Source: JAHJDS01 sp964569795 (lineage in GTDB: Bacteria > Desulfobacterota > Desulfarculia > Desulfarculales > JAHJDS01). From it: a stretch of DNA of 64,000 nucleotides. The stretch lies in NCBI GenBank assembly GCA_964569795.1, contig CAZMVB010000004.1:129016-193015 (forward strand), read 5' to 3'. Below are positions 51,234 through 59,732 of this stretch, in pieces (position 1 is the stretch's first letter; the number at the start of each line of letters is the position of its first letter). The translations under genes were made by a program, and so were the position numbers. The notes beneath the pieces are model-generated. The model ran no database searches, was not told the origin of the DNA, and was given only the letters and a program-made list of their open reading frames with translations.

Positions 51234-52289
51234 TCAGGACTTGAACAGATCCGGCTGGCGGCCGTCGTACTCTTCCGGGTCGGCGGTCGGGTCCCCGGCC
51301 TCCGGGCCGGCCAGGCCACCGTTCGAAACCGGATCGGGCCCGATATAGAAGAACCGCTCCATCAGGTTGTTGTAGGGCGACCAGTGGGCCTCGGGGTCGC
51401 CGTGACGGTCGATGAACCGCCGCCGGGCGTCGGCCTTGGCGTCCAGGTCGTCCAGTTGATGCAGGATCATGGCCTCCAGGGTGGCCGGTCTCACCGGCGA
51501 GCCGAACTCGGGCGAGCCGTGGTGGCTCAGGATCAGGTGGCCGACCAGCAGGCCGACCCGCTCGCCGATCCCGGCGGCCCGGGCCTTGGCCGCCACCAGC
51601 TCGGCCCCGAGCACGATGTGGCCCACCAGTCGTCCGGCGTCGGTGTAGTCGATCTTGAGGCGGTACTCGAACTCGTCGATCTTGCCGATGTCGTGGAGCA
51701 GGGCCCCGCACAGGAGCAGTTGGGCGTTGGTCTCCGGGTAGTGCTCGGCCGCCCGGGCGCACAGACCGGCCACGGACAGGGTGTGCTCCAGCAGCCCGCC
51801 CAGGTAGGCGTGGTGAAAGCGCTTGGCCGCCGGGGCCCGGCGGAACTTCTCGGCCACGGCCGGGTCGCCGAACACGGCCTCGATCAGGCCCTTGAGCTCG
51901 GGCTGGTCGATCCGGGCCCGCCAGGCGTCCAGTTCGGACCACATCTCGGTTAAATCGCGCGGGCTGACGGGCAGGAAATCCGCCGGATCGATCTCTTCCT
52001 CGGCCATGAGCCGGGCGTTGTCGATGACCAGTTGGGTCTTGCCCTGAAAGACGTTGGTCCGGCCCGAGACCTCGACCACCCGGTCGCAGCCGACCGCCTG
52101 GTTCATGGCCTCGGCCAGGTCCCAGACCTTGGCCTCGATGCTGCCGGTCCTGTCGGTCAGGGTCAGGGCCAGGTACGGCTTGCCGGTTCGGGTGACGAGC
52201 AGGTTCTTGGCGGCGACCACGAACCGGCCGGCGACCTCGTCGTCGGGCGGCAGGGCCATGAGTTCGGCCACGCTGACCAGGCGGCTCAC
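51234..52289 (-). CDS. YhaM-like 3'-5' exoribonuclease (OB-fold plus HD domain)
   Basis: 351 residues from the GTG at 52289, which overlaps the upstream stop (GTGA) and has AAAGGGAAG upstream. The OB-fold nucleic-acid domain (about 20-105) has TRTGKPYLALTLTDRTGSIEAK. The HD domain (about 160-300) contains HHAYLGGLLEHTLSV, CGALLHDIGKIDEF and LILSHHGSPEFGSP. This architecture matches YhaM/CBF1. Predicted to trim RNA (and possibly ssDNA) ends. The C-terminal acidic tail is unconserved. Confidence 0.9.
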   Translation of the reverse strand: MSRLVSVAELMALPPDDEVAGRFVVAAKNLLVTRTGKPYLALTLTDRTGSIEAKVWDLAEAMNQAVGCDRVVEVSGRTNVFQGKTQLVIDNARLMAEEEIDPADFLPVSPRDLTEMWSELDAWRARIDQPELKGLIEAVFGDPAVAEKFRRAPAAKRFHHAYLGGLLEHTLSVAGLCARAAEHYPETNAQLLLCGALLHDIGKIDEFEYRLKIDYTDAGRLVGHIVLGAELVAAKARAAGIGERVGLLVGHLILSHHGSPEFGSPVRPATLEAMILHQLDDLDAKADARRRFIDRHGDPEAHWSPYNNLMERFFYIGPDPVSNGGLAGPEAGDPTADPEEYDGRQPDLFKS

Positions 52290-52735
52290 GGGCTTCCCTT
52301 TCCAGAGGCGGTCAGGCCGGCCACCACTCTCCGGGCCACCTCCCCCAGGTCGGCCCCGACCGGCGAGACCTCGAGCCAGGCCGCGGCTGACCGGCGCAGC
52401 ATGGCGTTGACCGCCGGCTCGGCCCCGCCCCGGAGGTCGGTCCTCAGGCAGACCACCGGGATTTTCCGGGCGAAACAATAGCCGCACTCGAAGGCCGTGC
52501 CCGCGTCGGCGTCCGGACCGTCGAGCACGGCGACCACCGCCTCGGCCCGGTCCAGGCCGGCCAGGCAGCGGTCAAAGATCCGCTTCGGGTTGAGCGCCGT
52601 GCCCGGCTCGTGATCGTTCTGCTGGGGCAGGATGACCGACACCCCCGGCCCGGCCGATTCCAGGGCGGCGGCCAGCTCCCGATTGAACCGCCGTTCGGCC
52701 AGGGTGAACAGGGGGCCGGCCAGATAGATCAGCAT
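52286..52735 (-). CDS. Nucleoside 2-deoxyribosyltransferase-like protein
   Basis: 149 residues from the ATG at 52735, which overlaps the purQ stop (TGATG). Family start MLIYLAGPLFTLAERRFN, NDHEPGTALNPKRIF, and the active-site region VVAVLDGPDADAGTAFECGYC with the catalytic Glu. Known enzymes exchange bases between deoxynucleosides or cleave nucleotides; here it follows purine synthesis genes. Exact substrate unknown. Confidence 0.88.
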   Translation of the reverse strand: MLIYLAGPLFTLAERRFNRELAAALESAGPGVSVILPQQNDHEPGTALNPKRIFDRCLAGLDRAEAVVAVLDGPDADAGTAFECGYCFARKIPVVCLRTDLRGGAEPAVNAMLRRSAAAWLEVSPVGADLGEVARRVVAGLTASGKGSP

Positions 52736-53562
52736 CAACCGAATCTGTCCCGCAGGTACTGGACGCCGTTTTGAAAGATGCGGACCCCGGGGCCGGGCCC
52801 CTGGGGCAGGGGCTCGCCGGCCCGCAACAGGGCCTCCTTGCGCCGGGTCCAGGCGGGGTGGTTGGTCCAGTGGAGGTGGGCCTCGGGGTGGGGCATCAGG
52901 CCGAAGACCCGGCCGGTCGGATCGCAGATCCCGGCGATGTCGTGGAGCGACCCGTTGGGGTTGGCGGGCCAGCTTCCCTGGGCCGGGCGGCCCTGGTCAT
53001 CGGCGTAGCGGACCGCCACCTGGGCTTGGTCCTCGATCCGCCCCAGGACCTCGTCCGGGGCGAAGAACTTGCCCTCGCCGTGCCGGATGGGCAGGTCGAT
53101 GGTCTCCATCCCGGCGGTGAAGACGCACCGGGACTCGGGCTCGACCGCCAGCGTTACCCACCGGTCCTGAAAATTGCCGCAGTCGTTGGCGATCAGGGCC
53201 ACCCGCCGGCTCCGGTAGTCCTGGTCAAAACCGGGCAGCAGACCCAGGTTGACCATGACCTGGAAGCCGTTGCAGATGCCGATGATCAGTTTTTCGTCGG
53301 CGATGAATTTGGTCAGGGCGTCGCCCAGGCCCGTGGCCAGCCGGTTGGCCAGGACCACCCCGGCCCCATGGTCGTCGGCGTAGGAAAAGCCGCCGATCAC
53401 GGCCAGGAGGTGAAAGTCATCCAGCTTGACCTGACCGCCGACCAGGAGGTTGACGTGGACCGGGCTGACCTCGGCCCCGGCCAGCTCCAGGGCCGAGGCG
53501 GTTTCATAGTCGCAGTTCAGACCGTAGCCGGTCAGCACCAGGGCTCGGGGTCTTCCGGTCAC
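52735..53562 (-). CDS. purQ: Phosphoribosylformylglycinamidine synthase, glutaminase subunit
   Basis: 275 residues from the GTG at 53562 (GTGA overlap with purL). Class I amidotransferase with catalytic Cys in IIGICNGFQVMVNLGLLPGF, the HGEGKF stretch and His/Glu in GLMPHPEAHLHW. Supplies ammonia for FGAM synthesis. The fit to PurQ is clear from RALVLTGYGLNCDYETA and FSYADDHGAG. Separate from PurL, unlike the fused gammaproteobacterial enzyme. Confidence 0.95.
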   Translation of the reverse strand: MTGRPRALVLTGYGLNCDYETASALELAGAEVSPVHVNLLVGGQVKLDDFHLLAVIGGFSYADDHGAGVVLANRLATGLGDALTKFIADEKLIIGICNGFQVMVNLGLLPGFDQDYRSRRVALIANDCGNFQDRWVTLAVEPESRCVFTAGMETIDLPIRHGEGKFFAPDEVLGRIEDQAQVAVRYADDQGRPAQGSWPANPNGSLHDIAGICDPTGRVFGLMPHPEAHLHWTNHPAWTRRKEALLRAGEPLPQGPGPGVRIFQNGVQYLRDRFG

Positions 53563-56549
53563 ACCAGGCCCCCGAATCTGGCCCGCCAGGCCGCGACCAT
53601 CTCCTCGACGGACAGGTTGAGGATCTCGAGGCGGCGGGCGTTTATCCGAAAACGGCCGTCCGCGGTGACCATGCCGATCCACCCGGCCTCGACCCCGTCC
53701 GAAAGGGGCGTCAGGTCGGCCTCGACCGCGGGGTTGACGGTGACGATGAACCGGCCCGGCGATTCGGAGTAGAGGACCTGCTCCGTGGTCAGGGCCTCGG
53801 CGCCGGGCACGGCGTCCAGGTCGAGGCTCATCCCCAGGTCCCCGGCCAGGGCGACCAGGGCCAGATGGACCCCCAGCCCGCCCCGGTACACCCCGTGGAT
53901 TGAACTGAACAGCCGCCGCCGGATCCCGGCCTCGATGAACCGGTAGGCCGCCCGGACCTCCTCCAGCCTGACCCGGGGCACGTTCAGCCCGATCTCGCCC
54001 TGGCGCTCGTAGAATTCGGAGCCGCCCAGCTCGTCGCGGGTCGGGCCGATGACGTAGATCGCGTCGCCGGCGACCTTGGCCTCCATGGTCTCACAGAGGC
54101 TGACGTCCTCGATTGTGCTCACCGCGGTGAACTGGATGGTCGGCGGTCCGGACACCCGGGTCTTGCGGCCCGAGTCGTCGGCCAGGTTGCCGTCGATGTA
54201 CATCGAGTCCTTGCCCGAAAGCAGCGGGACGCCCAGGCCGAGGCACATGTCCCTCAGGGCCAGGTTGGCCCGGACCAGCTGGGCGGCCTTGTACTTGCCG
54301 TCCGGTATCCGCTCGGGGTCATAGGTGATCTCGGGCCAGCAGAAGTTGTCGACGCCGCCCAGCTCGTCCAGCCGGCCGCCCACGGCCAGGACCCGGCGGA
54401 CGGCCTCGTCAATGGTCGCCGCGGTCATGTGATAGGTGTCGATGGCCGAGTAGAAGGGCAGGGCCGCCTGGGAGAGGGCCAGGCCCCGGGCCGAGTGGTG
54501 CAGGGGCTTAATGACCGCCCCGTCCGAGGGGCCCAGGCCCAGGGGGCCGACCAGGGGCTTGATGACCGAGCCGCCCTGGACCTCGTGATCGTACTGCCGG
54601 GCGATCCAGGACCGGTCGCAGACGTTGGGCCGACCGAGCATTTCCAGGAGCAGGGCGCCCTGGTCCTGGGCGGCCGCCGGCTTCGGCTCGGCCAGCCCCC
54701 GGGCCGCAGGCGACTTCCACTCGGCCTCGAACTCCCACTGGGGGAAGTCCTCGGTCAGAAGGGTCAGGTCCACGTAGGCGCAGGTCTGACCCTCGTGGCG
54801 CAGGTGGAGCATCCCGGTGTCAGTGTAGCGGCCGATGGCCGTGGCCTCCACGTCGTGGAGTCGGGCCAGGTCCATGAACCGGTCGAAGTTCTCGGGGGGC
54901 ACGGCGGCGGTCATCCGCTCCTGGGACTCGGAGACCCAGATCTCCCAGGGGTCCAGGCCGGCGTACTTGAGGGGCACCTTGTCCAGATCGACCTCGGCCC
55001 CGCCGCCCTGGACCGCCGATTCGCCGATCGAGCTGGACAGCCCGCCGCCGCCGTTGTCGGTGATGAACGAGATCAGCCCCTCGTCCCGGGCCTGGAGCAG
55101 GAAGTCGTGCATCTTCTTCTGGGTATAGGGGTCGCCGATCTGGACGTGGCCGGCCGGGGTGTGCTCCGAGAAACCCTCGGAGGCGGCGGTCACCCCGTGA
55201 ATGCCGTCCTTGCCCACCCGGCCGCCGGTCATGACGATCAGGTCGCCGGGCCGGGGCTGCTTGAGGTGGGCCGGCCTGTCGCCGAGCATCCGGGGCATGA
55301 GCCCCACGGCGGTGACGAACACCAGGCACTTGCCCAGGTAGTCCGGATGAAACAGCAGCGAGCCGAAGGGCGTGGGGATGCCCGACTTGTTGCCGCCGTC
55401 CTTGACGCCCTCGATGACCCCGTCCAGAAGCCTCCGGGGATGGAGGTGGGGCAGCAGCGGCCCGGCGTAGTCGCGGGGGGCGACGTGATAGCCGTACAGG
55501 CCGGCGATCAGCTTCGAGCCCAGGCCGGTGCCCATGGGGTCGCGATAGACGCCGACGATGCCGGTGATCGCCCCGCCGTAGGCCTCCATGTTGGACGGCG
55601 AGTTGTGGGTCTCGGCGGTGATGGTGTAGAGGTGGTCCGAATCGAACGCGGCCGCGCCGGCGTTGTCCCACAGGACGCTGACGACCCACGGCTTTTTCTT
55701 CTGGATGTCCAAAGTGGGACGCTCGATGAACGTCTTGAACAGGCTGTCGAACGTCTCCCGGCGGCCGGTCTCGGGTTCGGTGTAAAAGAATTTGGCCCGG
55801 AAGGTGTTGTGGTTGCAGTGATCGCTCCGGGCCTGGGAGATGAACTCCAGTTCGACGTCGGTCGGCTCGCTCAGGCCGACCGTGCGCCGCTTGTCCTGGA
55901 CCGATTTCCGAAGGAAGTAGCGGCGGATGACCGGGACGTCGTTGGGGTTGAGGGCCAGGTTGCGTTCGGCCGAGAGTTTTTCGAGGGTCTCATCCGAATC
56001 CAGGCTGAAGACGCTGACCGCCGGCCGGTGGGCCAGCTTGACCCGGGGGATGATCAGGCCGATGCCCGCCGCGGGGTCCCACTCGTCCCGGGTGAAGACC
56101 CGCCACTGCTGGATGATGTCGTTGGCCAGGATTTCCGATGCCAAACGGTCGGCCGCCGCGGCGGTGGCGCCCGGGCCGCTCAGGGCGTATTGCTTGGAGG
56201 TGAAGACCGCCCAGTCCTCGGGGAATTTGAGGCCCAGGGCGTCCTCGATGGCGCATGCGGCCGTGGCCCCGGGGTTGTCCCGGACCCCGGGCCGGAGACC
56301 GACCCAGAGCAGGACGTCGAAGTCTGTGGCCAGGGGCTGATACGAGCCGACCTGGAACACGGGATTGACGAAGATACCCTGGACCGCCTCCAGCTGGTCC
56401 GGGGTGAGTCCGGTGTCCAGGGTGAGGGTATTGATGACCCGGACCCCCGCCAGGTCGATGCCCAGGTAATCTCCGGCCCGTCGGGCAACGCCCCGACCCT
56501 CGGCGTCGGGCAACTGGGGATTCAGGGCGATTTCCAGACGCGCAGGCAT
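53559..56549 (-). CDS. purL: Phosphoribosylformylglycinamidine synthase with fused PurS-like N-terminus (PurSL)
   Basis: 996 residues from the ATG at 56549 (GGGAAGG upstream); the longer frame is not conserved. Residues 1-80 resemble PurS (PDAEGRGVARRAGDYLG, VRVINTLTLDTGL). The rest is PurL: ATP-binding SQARSDHCNHNTFRAKF, ETHNSPSNMEAYGGAITGIVG, MTGGRVGKDGIHGVTAAS, the repeated AIRS-type half and LSGKDSMYIDGNLADD. Converts FGAR to FGAM with ammonia from PurQ. A PurSL fusion with separate PurQ differs from both the 3-subunit and the single-chain forms. Confidence 0.95.
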   Translation of the reverse strand: MPARLEIALNPQLPDAEGRGVARRAGDYLGIDLAGVRVINTLTLDTGLTPDQLEAVQGIFVNPVFQVGSYQPLATDFDVLLWVGLRPGVRDNPGATAACAIEDALGLKFPEDWAVFTSKQYALSGPGATAAAADRLASEILANDIIQQWRVFTRDEWDPAAGIGLIIPRVKLAHRPAVSVFSLDSDETLEKLSAERNLALNPNDVPVIRRYFLRKSVQDKRRTVGLSEPTDVELEFISQARSDHCNHNTFRAKFFYTEPETGRRETFDSLFKTFIERPTLDIQKKKPWVVSVLWDNAGAAAFDSDHLYTITAETHNSPSNMEAYGGAITGIVGVYRDPMGTGLGSKLIAGLYGYHVAPRDYAGPLLPHLHPRRLLDGVIEGVKDGGNKSGIPTPFGSLLFHPDYLGKCLVFVTAVGLMPRMLGDRPAHLKQPRPGDLIVMTGGRVGKDGIHGVTAASEGFSEHTPAGHVQIGDPYTQKKMHDFLLQARDEGLISFITDNGGGGLSSSIGESAVQGGGAEVDLDKVPLKYAGLDPWEIWVSESQERMTAAVPPENFDRFMDLARLHDVEATAIGRYTDTGMLHLRHEGQTCAYVDLTLLTEDFPQWEFEAEWKSPAARGLAEPKPAAAQDQGALLLEMLGRPNVCDRSWIARQYDHEVQGGSVIKPLVGPLGLGPSDGAVIKPLHHSARGLALSQAALPFYSAIDTYHMTAATIDEAVRRVLAVGGRLDELGGVDNFCWPEITYDPERIPDGKYKAAQLVRANLALRDMCLGLGVPLLSGKDSMYIDGNLADDSGRKTRVSGPPTIQFTAVSTIEDVSLCETMEAKVAGDAIYVIGPTRDELGGSEFYERQGEIGLNVPRVRLEEVRAAYRFIEAGIRRRLFSSIHGVYRGGLGVHLALVALAGDLGMSLDLDAVPGAEALTTEQVLYSESPGRFIVTVNPAVEADLTPLSDGVEAGWIGMVTADGRFRINARRLEILNLSVEEMVAAWRARFGGLV

Positions 56550-56632
56550 AAACGGCCTTCCCGGAGATATGGCGGGATACGACGAGATGGTAACAGCTAC
56601 CCGGGAGCGGGTCAAGCCGGGGGATGACCTCC

Positions 56633-56661
56633 TTGACATAAGAGAGCGGGATGCTTAATTT
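56633..56661 (+). promoter_or_regulatory. Promoter for the 56.77-kb gene / rpoZ operon
   Basis: TTGACA (56633-56638), 17-base spacer, TAATTT (56656-56661). A further AT-rich TTATATTAAAA near 56720 could be a second -10. Confidence 0.6.
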
Positions 56662-56769
56662 TTATTTTGGCCCGCAGCCGGTGGAGCCGAAATTTGGGCT
56701 GGCCCTGGCGCAGTCGAGGTGTTATATTAAAACATTTAGCGCCGAGCCGGACTCCGGCAGGGAGACCAG

Positions 56770-57045
56770 ATGAGTCTCAGAAGGCTGCTGTTGATCGCCT
56801 TTTTCCTGTTAATGGCGGTCATCTTTGCCAAGTATTTTTCTTATCGGGCCAAATTCGGCCTGGACCTCTCCCGTCCCCGACGGATCATGAACGCCCAGGT
56901 CGAGACCGCCCGGAAGGGGGACGCCTCGCCTCTGACCCGGGTGCGCCTTTACTCCCGGGACCCGGCGGCGCGGCCGACGGCCCGGAAACGACAACCTGCA
57001 ACCAGGTCCGGCCCGACCGGGAACCGGACCGAGATGGGGGCTTGA
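56770..57045 (+). CDS. Small single-pass membrane protein, unknown
   Basis: 91 residues. One N-terminal membrane helix (LLLIAFFLLMAVIFAKYFSY), then a basic, disordered tail rich in Arg and Thr. Ends five bases before rpoZ, so it is in the same operon. GCAGGGAGACC precedes the ATG. No family recognised. Confidence 0.6.
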   Translation: MSLRRLLLIAFFLLMAVIFAKYFSYRAKFGLDLSRPRRIMNAQVETARKGDASPLTRVRLYSRDPAARPTARKRQPATRSGPTGNRTEMGA

Positions 57046-57049
57046 CAGC

Positions 57050-57268
57050 ATGGCCCGGGTAACCATCGAGGACTGCCTCAAGGAAATGAGCAATCGCTTC
57101 GCCCTGGTGCACATGGCCTCCCAGCGGGTGCGCCAGCTTCGCCGCGGCGCCACCCCAAGAATCACCAGCAAGAACAAGGACGTCGTCGTCGCCCTGCGGG
57201 AGGTCGCCGCCGGACGGGTGACGCTGGCCGCCCCGGAAGGGGAAGCGGCCGAGGCCGTCCAGGATTGA
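57050..57268 (+). CDS. rpoZ: RNA polymerase omega subunit
   Basis: 72 residues. MARVTIEDCLKEMSNRFALVHMASQRVRQL and the later NKDVVVALREVAAGRVT are the family pattern. Aids assembly of RNA polymerase and carries a ppGpp site with beta-prime. Length is normal. The omega gene here is followed by dnaJ rather than the usual gmk/spoT neighbours. Confidence 0.95.
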   Translation: MARVTIEDCLKEMSNRFALVHMASQRVRQLRRGATPRITSKNKDVVVALREVAAGRVTLAAPEGEAAEAVQD

Positions 57269-57291
57269 TGACGCCGCGTCGGAGTTGAACC

Positions 57292-57645
57292 GTGACCCAT
57301 CAACGACTGCCGGGGGTCCTCAAGAAACGGGACCTGTTCAACGACCCCAAGGCCGCTCCGGACGAGATCAAGGACCTGGCCGAGGCCATGGCCGAGGCCG
57401 ACTATCTGTCCGACGCAATCGACTTTTTCCGTAAAAGCGGAAACCTGGATACCCTGGACGGCCTCCTGGACCGGGTCGTGGCCGAGGGCGATTACTTCCT
57501 GGCCCTCAAGATCGAACAGGCCCAGGGCCGGCCCCTGGACGGCGACGTCTGGCAGCGGGTGGCCGACAACGCCCGGGCCCAGGGCAAGGAGGCCTTTGCC
57601 GCCCGGGCCCTGGCGCGGATCGAAGAATCAGGGACCGATGGCTAA
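57292..57645 (+). CDS. Conserved-type small protein upstream of dnaJ, unknown
   Basis: 117 residues, GTG start. Helical, acidic, soluble (PDEIKDLAEAMAEADYLSDAIDFF, DYFLALKIEQAQG), suggestive of TPR/ARM-like helix pairs but with no confident repeat. The stop overlaps the dnaJ start by 8 bases, which links it functionally or by translation to DnaJ. No family recognised. Confidence 0.72.
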   Translation: MTHQRLPGVLKKRDLFNDPKAAPDEIKDLAEAMAEADYLSDAIDFFRKSGNLDTLDGLLDRVVAEGDYFLALKIEQAQGRPLDGDVWQRVADNARAQGKEAFAARALARIEESGTDG

Positions 57646-58762
57646 GCGGTGCTATTACGATATCCTCGAGATCGGCCGGGACGCCGACCCCGAGACCATC
57701 AAGAAGGCCTACCGCCAGCAGGCCCTCAAGTATCACCCCGACCGCAATCCCGGCGACCGGGAGGCCGAGGAGCACTTCAAGGAGGCGGCCGAGGCCTATG
57801 AGGTCCTGCGCGACCCGGAAAAACGACAGGTTTACGACCGGTTCGGCCACGACGGCCTGGCCGGACAGGGTTTCTCCGGATTCGGCAGCTTCGAGGACAT
57901 CTTTTCCAGTTTTTCCAGTATCTTCGAGGACTTTTTCGGGTTCGGCGGACGCCGGACCTCGGCCTATGAGCCCGCCCGGGGCGCTGACCTGAGATACGAC
58001 CTGTCGGTCACCTTTGAGGAGGCGGCCACAGGCAAGGAAAGCGAGCTGAACCTGACCCGCAACCTCACCTGCGAGGCCTGCGGCGGCAGCGGCGCCGCGC
58101 CCGGGGCCCGGCCCGAGACTTGCGCCACCTGCAAGGGCGTCGGTCAGGTGGCCCGGCACCAGGGCTGGTTCCGGGTGAGCACCACCTGTCCCACCTGCGG
58201 CGGCACCGGCCAGGTGATCAATGACCCCTGTCGCGAGTGCCGGGGGCAGGGCCTGGTGGAAAAACGGCGCAGCGTCTCGGTCAAGATCCCGCCCGGCGTG
58301 GATCACGGCTCCCGCCTCAGGCTCCGGGGCGAGGGCGAAGGGGGACTCCGCGGCGGGCCGCCGGGCGACCTGTACGTGGTCATCCACCTCGAGCCCCATC
58401 ATTTCTTCCAGCGGGAGGAGCAGGACGTTTACTGCCAGGTCTCGGTGGACATGGTCCAGGCCGCCCTGGGGGACAAGATCGAGGTCCAGACCCTCAAGGA
58501 CCAGCGCCAGGTGACCGTCCCCCGGGGCACCCAGTCCGGGGACGTCATCCGCCTCCGGGGGGAGGGCTTCCCCTATCTGCGGGGCGGCGGCCGCGGGGAC
58601 CAGTTGATCCAGGTCCAGGTCATGACCCCGACCCATCTGACCCGCCGCCAGGAGGAGCTGCTCCGGGAATTCGCCGCCGAGAACGAGCCGGGCGAGACCG
58701 ACCGGCCTGTGGACGAATTCTCCAAGAAAAAGGCCCACAAAAAGAGGGGGTTGTTTGGCTAA
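57638..58762 (+). CDS. dnaJ: DnaJ-family co-chaperone (type A)
   Basis: 374 residues from the ATG at 57638. J domain with CYYDILEIGRDADPETIKKA and the essential HPD in LKYHPDRNPG. Gly/Phe region (FSGFGSFEDIFSSF). Zinc-binding centre with four CxxCxGxG repeats: CEACGGSG, CATCKGVG, CPTCGGTG, CRECRGQG. Substrate-binding C-terminal domain follows. Stimulates DnaK ATPase. No dnaK or grpE in the window. Overlaps moaC by 8 bases. Confidence 0.95.
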   Translation: MAKRCYYDILEIGRDADPETIKKAYRQQALKYHPDRNPGDREAEEHFKEAAEAYEVLRDPEKRQVYDRFGHDGLAGQGFSGFGSFEDIFSSFSSIFEDFFGFGGRRTSAYEPARGADLRYDLSVTFEEAATGKESELNLTRNLTCEACGGSGAAPGARPETCATCKGVGQVARHQGWFRVSTTCPTCGGTGQVINDPCRECRGQGLVEKRRSVSVKIPPGVDHGSRLRLRGEGEGGLRGGPPGDLYVVIHLEPHHFFQREEQDVYCQVSVDMVQAALGDKIEVQTLKDQRQVTVPRGTQSGDVIRLRGEGFPYLRGGGRGDQLIQVQVMTPTHLTRRQEELLREFAAENEPGETDRPVDEFSKKKAHKKRGLFG

Positions 58763-59273
58763 AAAGGACGCCGAGCACCCCGCGGGTTTTTCCCACCTGG
58801 ATAGCCAGGGACGGGTGTCCATGGTGGACGTGTCGGCCAAGGCCGTCACCCGCCGCCGGGCCGTGGCCAGGGGCCGGGTGTCCATGAGCGCCGACGCCCT
58901 GGACCGCCTCCGCCAGGGGCGGGTGGCCAAGGGCAACGTCCTGGAGACGGCCCGCCTGGCCGGGATCATGGCCGTCAAGGAGACCGCCCGCCTCATCCCC
59001 CTCTGCCACCCCCTGCCCGTGGATCACGTCCAGCTGGACTTCGAGCTCCGCGACGACCCGCCCGGCGTCCTGATCGAGGCCCAGGTCAGCGCCGAGGCCC
59101 GGACCGGCGTCGAAATGGAGGCCTTGACCGCGGTCGGACTGGCCGCCCTGACCGTCTATGACATGATGAAGGCCCTGGACAAGACCATGGTCATCTCCGA
59201 CGTCCGCCTGATCAAGAAGAGCGGCGGCCGCTCGGGGGACTTTGTCCGGCCGGGCGAGGACGGGTCTTCTTGA
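58755..59273 (+). CDS. moaC: Cyclic pyranopterin monophosphate synthase
   Basis: 172 residues from a TTG at 58755 inside the end of dnaJ. Molybdenum cofactor biosynthesis: converts the MoaA product to cPMP. Motifs: MVDVSAKAVTRRRAVARGRV, KGNVLETARLAGIMAVKET, LIPLCHPLPVDHV, and VEMEALTAVGLAALTVYDMMKA with Lys/Asp residues of the active site. No other mo genes nearby. Confidence 0.95.
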   Translation: MAKKDAEHPAGFSHLDSQGRVSMVDVSAKAVTRRRAVARGRVSMSADALDRLRQGRVAKGNVLETARLAGIMAVKETARLIPLCHPLPVDHVQLDFELRDDPPGVLIEAQVSAEARTGVEMEALTAVGLAALTVYDMMKALDKTMVISDVRLIKKSGGRSGDFVRPGEDGSS

Positions 59274-59298
59274 CACGACCGGATTTATTGGTTATATA
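59270..59298 (+). promoter_or_regulatory. Strong sigma-70 promoter for dksA
   Basis: TTGACA (59270-59275), 17-base spacer, TATATA (59293-59298), overlapping the moaC stop codon and 37 bases ahead of the dksA start. Near-consensus. Confidence 0.78.
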
Positions 59299-59334
59299 GA
59301 AATGTTTTCATAGTTGTTTGGCCGGGAGTAATCC

Positions 59335-59697
59335 ATGACCAAAAAGGAATTGAAATATTTTCGCGCGGTTCTAACCGACATGCTCGACAACTTGTTGTCC
59401 CAGGCCGATAGCACTGTCAACGCCATGACCGACGGGAGGGACAACTTCCCGGACCCAACCGATCGGGCGGCCATGGAGTCGGATCGCAACTTCACCCTGC
59501 GCATCCGGGATCGGGAAAGAAAGCTGATCCTCAAGGTCAAGGAAGCCCTGGAACGAATCGAGGACGGGACCTACGGCGAGTGCGAGGTCTGCGGCGAGGA
59601 CATCGGCTTCGAGCGTCTCCAGGCCCGCCCGGTGACGACCCAGTGCATCGACTGCAAACAGAAACAGGAGGCCGTTGAAAAGGCCCGCGGTCTCTGA
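59335..59697 (+). CDS. dksA: DksA/TraR-family zinc-finger transcription factor
   Basis: 120 residues. Coiled-coil N-terminal part (about 1-75) with DRAAMESDRNFTLRIRDRERKL, then the C4 zinc finger CEVCGEDIGFERLQARP..CIDCK. Acts with ppGpp in the RNA polymerase secondary channel. Slightly shorter than E. coli DksA. The coiled-coil tip has acidic residues (GRDNFPDPTDR). Own near-consensus promoter. Confidence 0.92.
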   Translation: MTKKELKYFRAVLTDMLDNLLSQADSTVNAMTDGRDNFPDPTDRAAMESDRNFTLRIRDRERKLILKVKEALERIEDGTYGECEVCGEDIGFERLQARPVTTQCIDCKQKQEAVEKARGL

Positions 59698-59732
59698 GCC
59701 CGACCCTCCGGCGCTACTCACCGGGACGCCTC

